Assembly (NCBI GenBank): GCA_017654735.1
Contig: JADPYG010000089.1
Coordinates: 72,001-136,000 of the forward strand
DNA: 64,000 bases
Direction: 5' to 3'
From: Vishniacozyma victoriae
Taxonomy: Eukaryota; Basidiomycota; Tremellomycetes; Tremellales; Bulleribasidiaceae
Shown here: in pieces, positions 43,159 to 54,101 of the stretch
Layout of the letters: each line of letters opens with the position of its first letter
Numbering within the stretch: position 1 is the first letter of the stretch
Made by a program: the position numbers and the translations under genes
The notes under the pieces: model-generated
The model's input: the letters and a program-made list of their open reading frames with translations, nothing else
Told to the model about the DNA's origin: nothing
Database searches by the model: none

Positions 43159-45727
43159 ATGGCAGAAGTAATAGCAAAGACAGCAGTACCGGAAGTACCA
43201 CCAGCAGTCAAGGAAGATGATAGGGATAAAGGAATTGCTAGGATCAAGAAAGAGTACGATGACAGATTCGATAGTAGCTAACAAAAGGTACCTAGTCGAC
43301 AAATCTACCGCCAACTCGAACCGATCCGGGAACGTAGATGCAATCGACGACGATGCAGCCGAGAATGGTACCTCGACTGCTCAATCTGGAGACTCGAGGG
43401 ATGGACCACGAGATGCCAAACGTCGAAAAGTCCAAGGTGGGAAACAAAACAAGAACAGAAACTTCCCAGTGGCTAGGGATAGAGGACCTAAAATGTGTCG
43501 ACAATGGGAATTGAGCGGGATCTGCGATAGACCACAAGGATGTAAATTCGCGCACAATTGGGAAGATTACTTCAAGACAAAGCCCCAAGATGTACACTAC
43601 GATCCGACCGCTCAATTGAATGTTGAACCGCCATTCGTTACTCAGGCAGAAGTGGTCAGTGCAGGGGACGATGTTGTTGGACAAAGGTTGGATACGAGTA
43701 CAGTGTGTCCCGTCAAGAGGGATTTGGGATGGTGCCCTTATGGAATGAAGTGTCGGTTCTTGGGTGGGCATCTTGAGAGGGTGGAGGGTGAGAGCAAAGG
43801 AGCAGAAAATGAGCGATACGGTGGATGGGAATTGACGGATCATGTTGAGCCACTACAGCAGGAGGGATGGAAGCAGGGCGAGACGAATTGGCAGGACCAC
43901 GAAGTGATTAGGAAATTGAGGTTCCACGGTGTACGTCCCACTACTTTCCCAGATGATAAGTTCTGAAAGGGGGAGCTGATGATAGTACGAATACAAATAC
44001 TCCAAAGAATACTTGAAACGGATCGAACCGCACAAGGAATTCTATCATGACAAGAACTTTAAACCCACAGCTCCAGAGGCAGAGAATGAGGAAGAAGCAT
44101 TCAACGACCTAGCTGCGGGTGCTCAACCAGCTAGTGATATCCCCGGAGAAACTGAGGGTGATGATGTACCCATGAGACCGGAAGAGAAGAGGCGATTGAA
44201 TTGGGAAGGAGGTCTCTATCTCGCCCCTCTTACCACGGTCGGTAATCTAGTATGTCCCTCCCACCTCTCATACGGAAATAAGAACTGATGGTAGCCATTC
44301 CGAAGATTATGTGTAAACTACGGAGCGACAATAACATGTTCTGAAATGGCTTTATCTCAACAACTCCTAAGTGGTCAAAATGACGAATGGGCCCTAGTCC
44401 GTCGTCACGAGAGTGAAAAGAATTTCGGTGTACAAGTAGCAGGTGGTTATCCAAATATCATGGTCCCTACTGCTGAAATGATTGGGCGGGAATTGAAAGG
44501 AGGAGTCGACTTTGTGGATGTTAATATTGGTTGTCCTATTGATTTGGTATTCAACCAGGGTGCTGGGTCTGCTTGTGAGTTGATTTGAGTGTAGGTAGTC
44601 TGGTGCTGATAATAGTGATGGACTCTCAAGGTCGCTTAGGGAAGATCTTGGTAGGTATGAACAGAGCTCTAGGAGAGAGTGAGTCCCTTTTCCCCTTTCT
44701 CTGATACTTGACATTGAGAGTATACTAACAGTAGTCCCATTGACCGTTAAATTCGTATGTCTTCCTCCCATTCCTTCTCCTTTCCCCACTTATCACCCGA
44801 TTGTGGGACGCAGATGCTGATGAACAGCGAACCGGAGTAGCAAATGGGAAACCCAACGCCCACAAACTTATTCCCAAATTCGCTACAGAATGGGGAGCAA
44901 GCGCCATGACCGTAAGTCGATCACCTCTTATCCTATCCACCCAACCATCACCTCTCTCCCTCTTCGTATACCGCCCCTACCTGCAATCGACGCTCCACAG
45001 GCAAAACGCTAACACACAGCTCCACGGTCGATCCCGACAACAACGATATTCAAAACTAGCAGATTGGGCCTATATCAAATCATGCGCCCAAACACTCCGA
45101 GAATCCCTATCAGATGCCGGTCTACCAAAAGTCCCAATGTTTGGTAATGGAGATTGTTTTAGTGCTCAACAATATTATGAGGAGATGGAAGGAGCTGGGG
45201 TTGATGGAGTTATGGTTGCCCGTGGAGCTTTGATTAAACCTTGGATCTTTACTGAGATTGCAGAGAGGAGGGAATGGGATATTAGTGCTACTGAGCGACT
45301 TGAGGGGATTAGGAAGGTAAGTCACGTCTTCTACTTCTAATTCAACTCCCATTCTCCTCAAATCCCTCTACCATCCCTCTCCAGCCAATCGGCTTGAACG
45401 CTAAACGACCAGTACGCCGAATACGGACTCTCACACTGGGGTTCCGACCCCCAAGGAATTAATACAACCCGTCGATTCCTCCTAGAAGCACTATCATTCC
45501 AACATCGTTACGTACCCCTAGGACTCCTCGAAAGGCTTCCAGCACAAATGAACGAACGACCACCTGCTTATAGGGGTCGAAATGAATTGGAGAATTTGTT
45601 GAGTAGTCCGAATTGTGAGGATTGGGTTAGGATTAGTGAGATGTTCCTTGGGAAAGTTGGGGATGATTACAAGTTTACGCCTAAACATAAGACTAATTCT
45701 TATGGATCGGAGGAGGCTCAGGGCTAG
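43159..45727 (+). CDS. DUS3: tRNA-dihydrouridine(47) synthase Dus3
   Basis: This FMN enzyme reduces U47 in the variable loop of tRNAs. The start at 43159 gives [20 protein letters not shown]; a tiny intron (GTACGA..AAAAG) joins ARIKKE to YLVDKS. Two CCCH zinc fingers follow ([20 protein letters not shown] and [18 protein letters not shown]), typical of Dus3. The catalytic barrel includes [38 protein letters not shown] sequence (with the NxGCP motif), [13 protein letters not shown], and [37 protein letters not shown] and [15 protein letters not shown] follow. A C-terminal helical part ends [12 protein letters not shown]. Several introns; the active-site Cys lies in the exon around 44520-44575. 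Confidence 0.95.
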
Positions 45728-46416
45728 TAGTATGAGACTCAGGGGGACGGGATGGAGTTACTGTAAGTACTAGTTATGGGTATGCAGGTCATTTGATTTC
45801 TTTGGTTTCGCTTCACATCGCCGGGCCCAAGGTATGTTGACATTTATATTCTTTCTTGGACGCATTTCTCATCCCTTCTCTTCCATCATCCTGGTATATT
45901 CAAACTTCTCCACTCATTTTCACTGATCCTTTCTTCTCGCTCCGGGGCGTCTGATGCTACGATATCCTACCTCCTTTGTGGACGATCGCAAACTGATCAA
46001 ATTACCCCGTGACCTCCTTTGTCCATTTATGTGACCCATCCTTTTGACAGATCTCACCTTTGTTCCCACACCACCCGAGCTGACCCCTAATGATTGATTT
46101 ACTCCACTTCCCCTGGGATCTGTCACGCGATCAGATCAATCGCCCCTTGACCTCCGTTCTTCGAAAGCTGTACACCTGGGTTCTCCCGTGGGGATCAGAA
46201 GGGGCTCAAACGTCACGATCATCATTGTGGTCTAGGGACACATGTCACTCCATGCCTTCCGTTCACAAGGACCAAGGACGTCCATCCATCCGGTAACAAG
46301 CATAAATACCGCTTCTTGGATCTCAGCAATCTCTTTTCTTCACTCACTTTTGTGTTTTCCATCCGTCATCCCATACAATATATCTTATATCAATACTTCC
46401 ATCCAATACGCCCATC
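45728..46416. other. Intergenic region upstream of the GH31 gene, with a direct repeat
   Basis: About 690 bp lie before the first gene of the carbohydrate cluster. An imperfect 22-23 bp direct repeat (GATCAA..CCCC.TGACCTCC) occurs at 45995-46017 and 46134-46155, and further TGACCC words at about 46032 and 46081. This looks like the promoter of the GH31 gene. No gene is supported inside. Confidence 0.5.
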
Positions 46417-49173
46417 ATGTCCTCGCCAATGCTCTCAACTACTCACCAACCCCTTGCCAACCCGGACTCTATTGTCCAGGAGGATGATTGGCGACTTACC
46501 GTCCTTACCCCTGGTCTTGTTCGACTTGAACATTCTCCCACTGGTGAATTCGAGGACAAGGCCAGTACATTCGCCATCAAGCGAAACCTCCCCATTCCCG
46601 ACTTTAAAGCGGTCAAGACTGATGCTGGGGGATTGTCGCTCACTACCGCCAATATGATCCTCACTTATGATGGCAAGGCTTTCACCACCCATGGCCTCCA
46701 GGTCTTTGGTGTTGCCATGAGTGAGTTCTATCCACTCTTGGAATGAGATTCGGCTGATGGATAGGAATTGGGGAGAGTGGATGTGGAGGAAGTGCTGAAT
46801 GGCGAATTGGTCTTCCAGATCAGTATGGCCGAAACATGGGCGGTACAGCTCGAACTCTTGATTTCACCAATGGAAAGATTGACGTTGGCGAGGGTATCAT
46901 CTCTACTGTAAGTCACTCTACATGATGATGATATCGTATCTGATACTCTTAGGAAGGGATCAGCATGATCGACGATTCGAAATCAATGCTATTCACCGAC
47001 GATGGATGGTTCACTACCCGACAACCTGGACGAAGTGACATCTACATCTTCTGCTTTGGTCGAGACCATCGAGCTGCCTTCGCCGCATTCTATGCGGTTT
47101 CAGGCCCACCTCCTGTTTTGCCCAGGTGGTCTTTGGGCAACTGGTGGTCCAAGTACTGTATGTTTCGTTTCGACTGACATGTTCTCCATGGCTGATGAGA
47201 CTAGATCCATACAAGCAGGATGAGTACATGGCCCTTATGGACAAGTTCCAGGAAGAAAAGATCCCACTTGCCGTCGCCGTTGTCGACATGGACTGGTAAG
47301 TCTCACTGAGCGTCGTGAGCTGACTTTTAGGCATATCCTCGATATTCCTGCCAATCAAGGAGCTCCCTGGACTGGGTACACGTGAGTGCCTCTCTAAAGA
47401 CTATCAAGTAGTGAGCTAATCGGCACAGCTGGAACAAGGAACTATTCCCTGACCACGTCAAATTCATGGCCGACCTCCATGACCGAGATCTCAAGGTTAC
47501 CCTCAACACTCACCCCGGAGACGGTATTCGATCATTTGAAGAAAGCTACGAGCGAATGTGCAAGAAGTTGAATCGAGATCCTTCCGTCGGCGATGTACGT
47601 CTACCCCAGTATCGTCGACTAATGTCAGGCCGTTTTGTTTGATCCCACCGACCGAAAGTTTCTTGAGGCGTACTTTACCGAAGTTCATCACCCCCTTGAA
47701 GATGAAGGTGTTGACTTTTGGTGGATTGATTGGCAGCAGGGGAACTTTACTCGAACTGAGGGAATTGATCCCATGTGGATGTTGAACCACTATCACTTTA
47801 TGGAATCCAAGAGGCGACTCGAGAGAAGAATGACATTCTCAAGATTTGCTGGTCCTGGAAATCAGAGGTACCCTATTGGTTTCTCTGGTGTAAGTCGCTC
47901 TTGTGTACTCCGATAAGGTGCTGATGACCAGGACACCGAGATTCTCTGGAGCACTCTCTCTTTCCAGCCCGAATTCACCGCTACCTCTGCTAATATCGGT
48001 TACGGATGGTGGTCCCATGATTTCGGTGGACATCATCACGGAATCACCGTCAGTCATTTAGATCTTACGTCAAAATGGGCTAACAAGAAGGACGACGAGC
48101 TCATGATCCGATGGATCCAGCTTGGCCTTTTCTCTCCCATCTTGAGACTGCACAGCAACTGGAATCAATCGATTGTCCGAGAACCCTGGCTCCGAGGTCC
48201 CGAATGTCACAAGATCATGACCGAGGTCCTTCAATTCCGACACCGAATGATCCCGTACTTGTACACCATGTCTGTACGAGCTACTTTGGAGGGCCGATCT
48301 CTCGTCGAGCCCATGTACTACGATCATCCTACCGAAGATTATGCCTATCGAAATAGGAACGAATTCTTGTTTGGATCCGAAATGATCGTGGCTCCCATTA
48401 CCAAGAAGAAGGTATTCTGCACCGACATGGGTTCTGTTGAATGCTGGTTGCCCCATGGCAGGTATGTCGATCTATTTACCGGTACCACCTATGATGGTGA
48501 TCGAGTGATTGTCATGCACCGAACTGCCGACTCGATTCCCGTCTTGTCTGGTGCTGGATCAATCATCCCTCTCGACAATTCCGCCGAAGTCACTACTACC
48601 AACGGTGCATCCATCCCTTCCGCTTTGGAAATCATCGTTACCGTTGGAGTCGACGCCGAATTCACCCTCGTTGAAGATGACGGTACCGGTGAAGATGTTG
48701 ACCATATCAAGTTTTGCCGAACCCCCATCAAGTACATTCAAAAATCAGGCCAGATCATCATCGGCCCGACCAACAGCCCCCTTGTCCAAGTTCGAGACTG
48801 GACCGTCCAGCTTCCAGCGTTCCCCCTCGACCATATCGACCATATCAAGGTCAAGGTCGGCCAATCTCCCGTCGAATTCGATATCGCGCAGGACAAGAAG
48901 GGCGTTACTGTTCATATCAAGAAACCAGTTTCCGCCGATGACCAAGTGACCATCGAGCTCGGAACCGATCTTGAAATGCGAGACAATGATCTATTGTTCA
49001 AGGTTGACCAATTCCTCAAACGAGCTCAGATCGAACATGATACTAAGTTCGAGGTCCTCACAATCATCAAGGCCAATTTGACCAGGGCTGTGCTTGTCAG
49101 TCGGATCGAAGCGACCAAGATGGAACCAGAGGTCCAGAGTGCTTTGATGGAGTTCATTCTCGCGAACGTCTGA
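46417..49173 (+). CDS. GH31 family glycosidase, paralogue B (cytosolic, cluster gene)
   Basis: This retaining GH31 alpha-glycosidase starts MSSPMLSTTHQPLANPDSIV, with no signal peptide. WRLTVLTPGLVRLEHSPTGE begins the N-terminal sandwich. After introns, GCGGSAEWRIGLPDQYGRNM and DIYIFCFGRDHRAAFAAFYA precede the barrel. VDFWWIDWQQGNFTRTEGID carries the nucleophile Asp in an unusual WIDWQQG motif. FSGDTEILWSTLSFQPEF and NIGYGWWSHDFGGHHHG hold the acid/base Asp region. The last large exon (from about 48091) gives WIQLGLFSPILRLHSNWNQS, FRHRMIPYLYTMS and the C-terminal sandwich. The coding exons are rich in C-ending codons, suggesting strong expression. Convergent with the MFS permease at 49338. 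Paralogue A is at 25018-27793. Confidence 0.92.
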
Positions 49174-49337
49174 TCTCTTCTCGTAACGTTTGCTCCTTCT
49201 TCCTTTTCGAGTATACACCTGTTGATATTTTACGTTTCACTGCTTCCTGCGATACTGTTTATGCATGTCTTTCCTTCGCCTATAGAACACAATTCGACCA
49301 ACGTAGCTACATCATGACCCCTTTCAGATCGGGAATA

Positions 49338-51411
49338 TCAATGACCGCCCAATTGCTGTTCTCGAATCGCCTCTTCCGAGTTGGCATCTATCACAGTCCC
49401 CTTGAATTGTCTTGCAGGCAGCTTCTTCTGGAATAGAAGATTGATCTCGTAGTATGCTAAAGTCGTCAGTAGGGAGTGTCGGCGAGGAGGATCTACTCAC
49501 ATCTGTCTTTCAACTCGGGAAGTCGGTAAAAGCACCACACAGCCGACAGAGCTGCGCATGGAGCCCAGAAGAAAGCAGTCTTTCTGATATTGTCAGTGGA
49601 GGCGGGTATAGGAATCTTCAAACTCACCCCTGCCAGCCGAAAGCGGTCGGATTGATCATGTAGGCATTCAAGATGTTGAACACGATACCCTGGATCGAGT
49701 AACACATTCGAGCGAAAGCCAAAGTCTTGTTTCGGAGTCGAGTGGACGATGTTTCACTGATGATGGCGTAGCAAGTAGGGCCGAGGAAACCCGTATAACC
49801 GATCATGAAGGCCTGAAAGTCAGTTTAGGTATTGGGACTCGTATAAAGAGGCGTTGAGAGCACGTACCATCTGTACACCAGCTTGTACCCACTTTGCCGC
49901 AGCGTTCCCTTGAATACCATATACCGCTGCGACACCGACAATCAAGAGATTGAATGTGCAATAGACAAATCCTGCGATGTAGATAGTTCGACGACCGAAA
50001 TGGTATAGGAGGAACATGTTGAGGAAGTTGGCTCCAAGCTGAATCGCCGATGTCCCCCATCCGAGATCGTAAGCTACCGACTGGCTGATGCCGGCTTGTT
50101 GAAAGACATAAGTAGTATTTCCAGCAAACATGGCTCCTGACTCATCAGCAGCATTCCCAGGGGATCTCATCTGACTGACCTGAAAAGTTCTGAAGCACCC
50201 AGACAAAGACCGTAATCTCGGTCCTCCTGAGGTCGACACCCTTGAAGATATCGATCCATCGTCCAGAACCGGTAGTCTCCGCCATATCCTTCTCGAGCTG
50301 AGTAGTTCGTACCATATTGGCAACCTGCTCATGTGCTCTATCTTCCATTGTCTTGCCTCCTAGTCGCTTAAGTGACCGCTCAGCTTCTTGCAGCTTGCCA
50401 TTTCGCACAAGCCACCAGGGAGACTCGGGTGCTAGGAATGACAGAATGATGAGCTAGGCGTCAGTATTCAGCAGTCGAGTGACAGCTATAACGTACAGGG
50501 ACTGGCCAGAGCCATTGAGTAGCGTATGGGATTCTCCAAGACCAATTGTTGGGAATAGTCTGGGTTCCATTGATGACTCCGCTCGACACAAATCCACCTG
50601 AATATTAGTTACGCACCTGTCTGAGGGGACGATCGGACTCACCAATGTTCCAGCAGATATTGACATAACCAGTCATGTATGCCCTCAATTTAACGGGGCA
50701 AATTTCGGACGCATACGCCTCACCGAGACAAGCGAAACATCCAAAGGGGAACCCAATCAACAGACCAGCAGTGAGAAGCATGGCCTTGTTGGTAGCGAAG
50801 AAGAAGATGAAGACGATGGGGATACAGATAGCGTAGTTGATCATGAGAGACTTTCGGTATCCGTATCGGTCATTGAGCCAAGCACCCCAGTATACACCAA
50901 ATATAGCACCGATGGAAGGGGCTTGTCCAATCGCAGACTGACATCAGTACTTGTTTGTCTGTGATGCTCACCTGCCAAGCTGCTGTGGGTTGCCAGTCAT
51001 CAAGCTCGGGAAAGTATGATCCGAATGTCTACTTGTCAGCTAGGAAGCAGGTCCACCTTGCTCACCTTTCGATATTCGATCATACCCCACAAGTTTCCTT
51101 GTAGTCCCCAATCGTATCCCTCCATGATGATCGAGCAAGATGCTACGATAGACCAGAAGACTGCCTGTATCATTAGCACAGCTAAACGGAAGGTGTCAAA
51201 GACGTACCGCTTTGTAGATCTTAAAGGCCTGCCATGTCGTCATGTCATGTTCAAAGTGTTCAGCCTTGTTGGCGTCCTCGACCAGTATCTCATGCTTGAC
51301 CTGCTCGACACCATTCTCGACGTGCTCGGCCTCGAAATGTTTCTCTTTATCATCGTGAATATCCTCGACTTGTGATCCGCTGTGATTGACTACTGGTACT
51401 ATCTCGGCCAT
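49338..51411 (-). CDS. MFS sugar permease, alpha-glucoside (maltose) type
   Basis: This is a twelve-helix H+/sugar symporter of the major facilitator superfamily. It starts MAEIVPVVNHSGSQVEDIHD with a charged cytosolic N-terminus. EGYDWGLQGNLWGMIEYRKT is helix 1. GAWLNDRYGYRKSLMIN is the loop 2-3 signature. AYASEICPVKLRAYMTGYVN and SFLAPESPWWLVRNGKLQEA (PESP..L) are typical of fungal alpha-glucoside permeases. HFGRRTIYIAGFVY and GYTGFLGPTCYAIISETSST follow, and the end is FKGTVIDANSEEAIREQQLG. Several short introns. Its start faces the GH42 gene across a 560-bp shared promoter, which suggests co-regulation. It likely imports the oligosaccharide used by the cytosolic glycosidases. Confidence 0.92.
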
Positions 51412-51971
51412 TGTGTTTTGGTCTAGACGAGTCGATGTCGGGGGAAGAAGAAGTTGTGGGGTTCCATGGGCTCTCCATCGTCTTTATATATCCTTCAGCT
51501 CAAAGCCTCTGCATCGTACTAGTCTAGACGGTTGATCGGCAAAAGGCACCCAGAGGCAGTCCAATTTGTTGTCGCGACTTGGTAACTGATGGTCCGCGCG
51601 GATCTGACACCGGCCAAAGTGACTTGGCCAAAACGCCACCCGTTTCAATGCCGTCTCTACCGCCTCTTCGACCGGTTTATACGGCATCGACTGTGAACCA
51701 TTTGAACGAGAGCATCGGCTTGTTCATGCCATGTCTGACGGTGAGGAGCGGTGTTGTAAACGGTCGACCGCTAAGACCGACGCCTACACGGCCAAAGAGT
51801 AGGAAAACTGCCTCTGGTAAGCCGTTTCAAAGCCTCGGATATCCAACTTGAACCGTGCCCGGAAACCGTCTCGGCCCATTTCCGAAGCGACTGCCCGGGC
51901 CGTTAATTCGCCGCGACCTTCAGCCCATCAAAAGAACAATCCTGCTATTCGTCCTCATACACATTCTCACC
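51412..51971. promoter_or_regulatory. Divergent promoter of the MFS permease and GH42 genes
   Basis: This 560-bp region has many CGG/CCG words: a perfect palindrome CGGTCGACCG (51761-51770), GGCCAAAGTGACTTGGCC near 51614-51631, and ACCGGTTTATACGGC near 51671. Paired CGG triplets are the usual targets of Zn2Cys6 factors such as the one encoded at 61850. The role is inferred from composition and position. Confidence 0.55.
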
Positions 51972-53984
51972 ATGTCTTCCACCAGTACTCACAAGTTTCC
52001 CCAGCGAGCCGACAACAAGTTGTACTATGGCGCGGATTACAATCCGGAACAATGGGATCGAGAAGTTTGGGAGGAGGATGTCAAGTTGATGAAGGAAGCT
52101 GGCGTCAATGTCGTGTCTATTGGCATCTTTTCGTGGGCTCTCCTTGAACGATCAGACAATGTCTGGGACTTTGGCTGGCTCGACGATGTATGCGATCTCA
52201 TGCACAAGAGCGGTATATCAATCGATATGGGGACCGCAACCGCTTCGCCCCCGCCTTGGCTCAGTACCGCCCATCCAGAAATCCTCCCCACCTTCAAAGA
52301 CGGTACAATTTCGTCACCTGGTTCTCGAAACCATTACCGAATCACATCCCCTGTCTTTCGCAAGTACGCTCTACGCCTAGTTCAGAAACTAGCCGATCGA
52401 TACGGTTCACACCCTGGTCTCATTGCTTGGCACGTCAACAACGAGCTTGGTACGCCCGATTACTCAGATGATGCTGCTGCCGCGTTCAGGATTTGGCTCG
52501 AGAAAAAGTACAAGCACATTGATAAACTCAACGAGGCGTGGGGTACGGCTTTTTGGTCTCAGCGATACAACGACTACAACGAGATCCTTCCTCCTCGGGT
52601 CGGAAACACCTTCATCAACCCGACTCAGCAGCTAGACTGGGCCCGGTACACCTCGGACTCGTTGTCCGACTACCTGGACGACGAGACTGCGATCCTGCGG
52701 AAAGCGAGTCCCGATATTCCAGTCACTACCAATTTTATGCTCGCGGGGCAGACTAAGGGTATGGACGTCGCCAATTGGAAGGTCGACTTTGTTTCGAATG
52801 ATCACTACCGGATGCCGGGTCGGGAGCTGGATGCGGACGAGCTGTCATTCTCGGCAAGTCTGACGAGCGCTGTCGCCGGCTTTAACCCATGGTGGCTGAT
52901 GGAGCATTCGACAAGCGCCGTCAATTGGCAATCGGTCAACACTCGTAAGAAGGCTGGTCAGCTCATCCGTGATTCGTTGACGCATGTTGCCCACGGTGCC
53001 GATGCCGTTTGTTTCTTCCAATGGCGACAATCACGCTCAGGAGCGGAGAAGTATCACTCGTCGATGATTCCTCACGCAGGACCCAGCTCCCGCCTCTTCA
53101 AGGATGTTGTTCAGCTTGGTCAAGACCTCAAGACCTTGGCCGAGATTCGCGGTTCCCGAAAACAGCTCGCCTCCGTCGCTATTGTCTGGGACTGGGAGTC
53201 GTGGGTCGCAAGCGAGCAGGACGGTCATCCTTCAATATTGGTCGACTATTTCCGAGAAGCTCGCGAGTGGTGGGTCGCCTTGATGGACCTTGGGATTCGG
53301 GTCGACGTCATCACTGCTCATCACGATCTCTCGCCATATAAGCTCGTCGTCGCCCCCATTTTGTATCTCGTTCAGGACTCTGTCAAGTCGAACATCGAAA
53401 AGTTTGTGAAAGCTGGCGGTCACTTTGTCACGACGTACTTTTCTGGTATCGTTGACGAGAACGATCATGTTAGACTTGGAGGGTATCCTGGCGCTTTCAT
53501 TGATCTACTTGGTATACGGATCGAGGAATGGGCTCCGCTACTTCCCAACGAATCGGTCGAGCTCGATGATGGGTCCGTCGGCACGATATGGACCGACGAT
53601 ATCGATTTGACCTCGGACGTCCACGTTCTCCGCAAGTACGCTTCCGGCGAGCTAGAGGGCAAACCTGCCGTCACTCTCAAGTCTCACGGCAACGGATCAG
53701 CCGCATACGTCTCGACACGCTTGAATGTAGAGGGTCTCAAATCGTTACTGCCCGGGTTATTGCAGAACTCAGCAGTCGAAAGCGGTCTTCCAAAGTCTTT
53801 GAGGTCGACTGTGGAGCAAGTCATGAGGACAGATGGCAAGACGGAGTGGGAATTCTGGATCAACAGGACCGATGGGGAGATCGACGTTTCCGAGGCACCG
53901 GGTCAGCTCCTTTTGGCATCGGGTGGAGGCTCGGTAGGAAAGCTTGCGGGGAGAAGTATTGCCGTATTTCAACGAGATTTATGA
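51972..53984 (+). CDS. GH42 beta-galactosidase, intronless
   Basis: This GH42 beta-galactosidase is 670 residues, the normal family length, in a single exon. MSSTSTHKFPQRADNKLYYG leads into YNPEQWDREVWEEDVKLMKE, the family's first strand and helix. GIFSWALLERSDNVWDFGWL and TATASPPPWLSTAHPEILP follow. The acid/base Glu is in LIAWHVNNELGTPDYS and the nucleophile Glu in WWLMEHSTSAVNWQ. The trimerisation domain includes VWDWESWVASEQDGHPSILV and a YFSGIVDENDHVRLGGYPG region. No signal peptide. In-frame codons before 51972 lack ATG. GH42 is chiefly bacterial; its absence of introns here and its place in a sugar cluster suggest ancient transfer. Likely substrate: beta-galactosides in the cytosol. 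Confidence 0.94.
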   Translation: MSSTSTHKFPQRADNKLYYGADYNPEQWDREVWEEDVKLMKEAGVNVVSIGIFSWALLERSDNVWDFGWLDDVCDLMHKSGISIDMGTATASPPPWLSTAHPEILPTFKDGTISSPGSRNHYRITSPVFRKYALRLVQKLADRYGSHPGLIAWHVNNELGTPDYSDDAAAAFRIWLEKKYKHIDKLNEAWGTAFWSQRYNDYNEILPPRVGNTFINPTQQLDWARYTSDSLSDYLDDETAILRKASPDIPVTTNFMLAGQTKGMDVANWKVDFVSNDHYRMPGRELDADELSFSASLTSAVAGFNPWWLMEHSTSAVNWQSVNTRKKAGQLIRDSLTHVAHGADAVCFFQWRQSRSGAEKYHSSMIPHAGPSSRLFKDVVQLGQDLKTLAEIRGSRKQLASVAIVWDWESWVASEQDGHPSILVDYFREAREWWVALMDLGIRVDVITAHHDLSPYKLVVAPILYLVQDSVKSNIEKFVKAGGHFVTTYFSGIVDENDHVRLGGYPGAFIDLLGIRIEEWAPLLPNESVELDDGSVGTIWTDDIDLTSDVHVLRKYASGELEGKPAVTLKSHGNGSAAYVSTRLNVEGLKSLLPGLLQNSAVESGLPKSLRSTVEQVMRTDGKTEWEFWINRTDGEIDVSEAPGQLLLASGGGSVGKLAGRSIAVFQRDL

Positions 53985-54101
53985 GAGATCGGGGATGAGG
54001 AGTCTCGTGTCTTGCATGTATGATAAACAGCACAATTGCATATGCTACCATGTGATACAAGTTAGAACGTGGAGTCCAAATGCTCAATAGCGATATCCTT
54101 T

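Noticed and set aside
43292..43843. 183-codon frame antisense to DUS3
   Set aside because: It mirrors the zinc-finger exon and has no family resemblance.
49820..50332. Long minus-strand frame taken as a separate gene
   Set aside because: It is another reading frame through the first MFS permease exons and introns, and only the permease frame is conserved.
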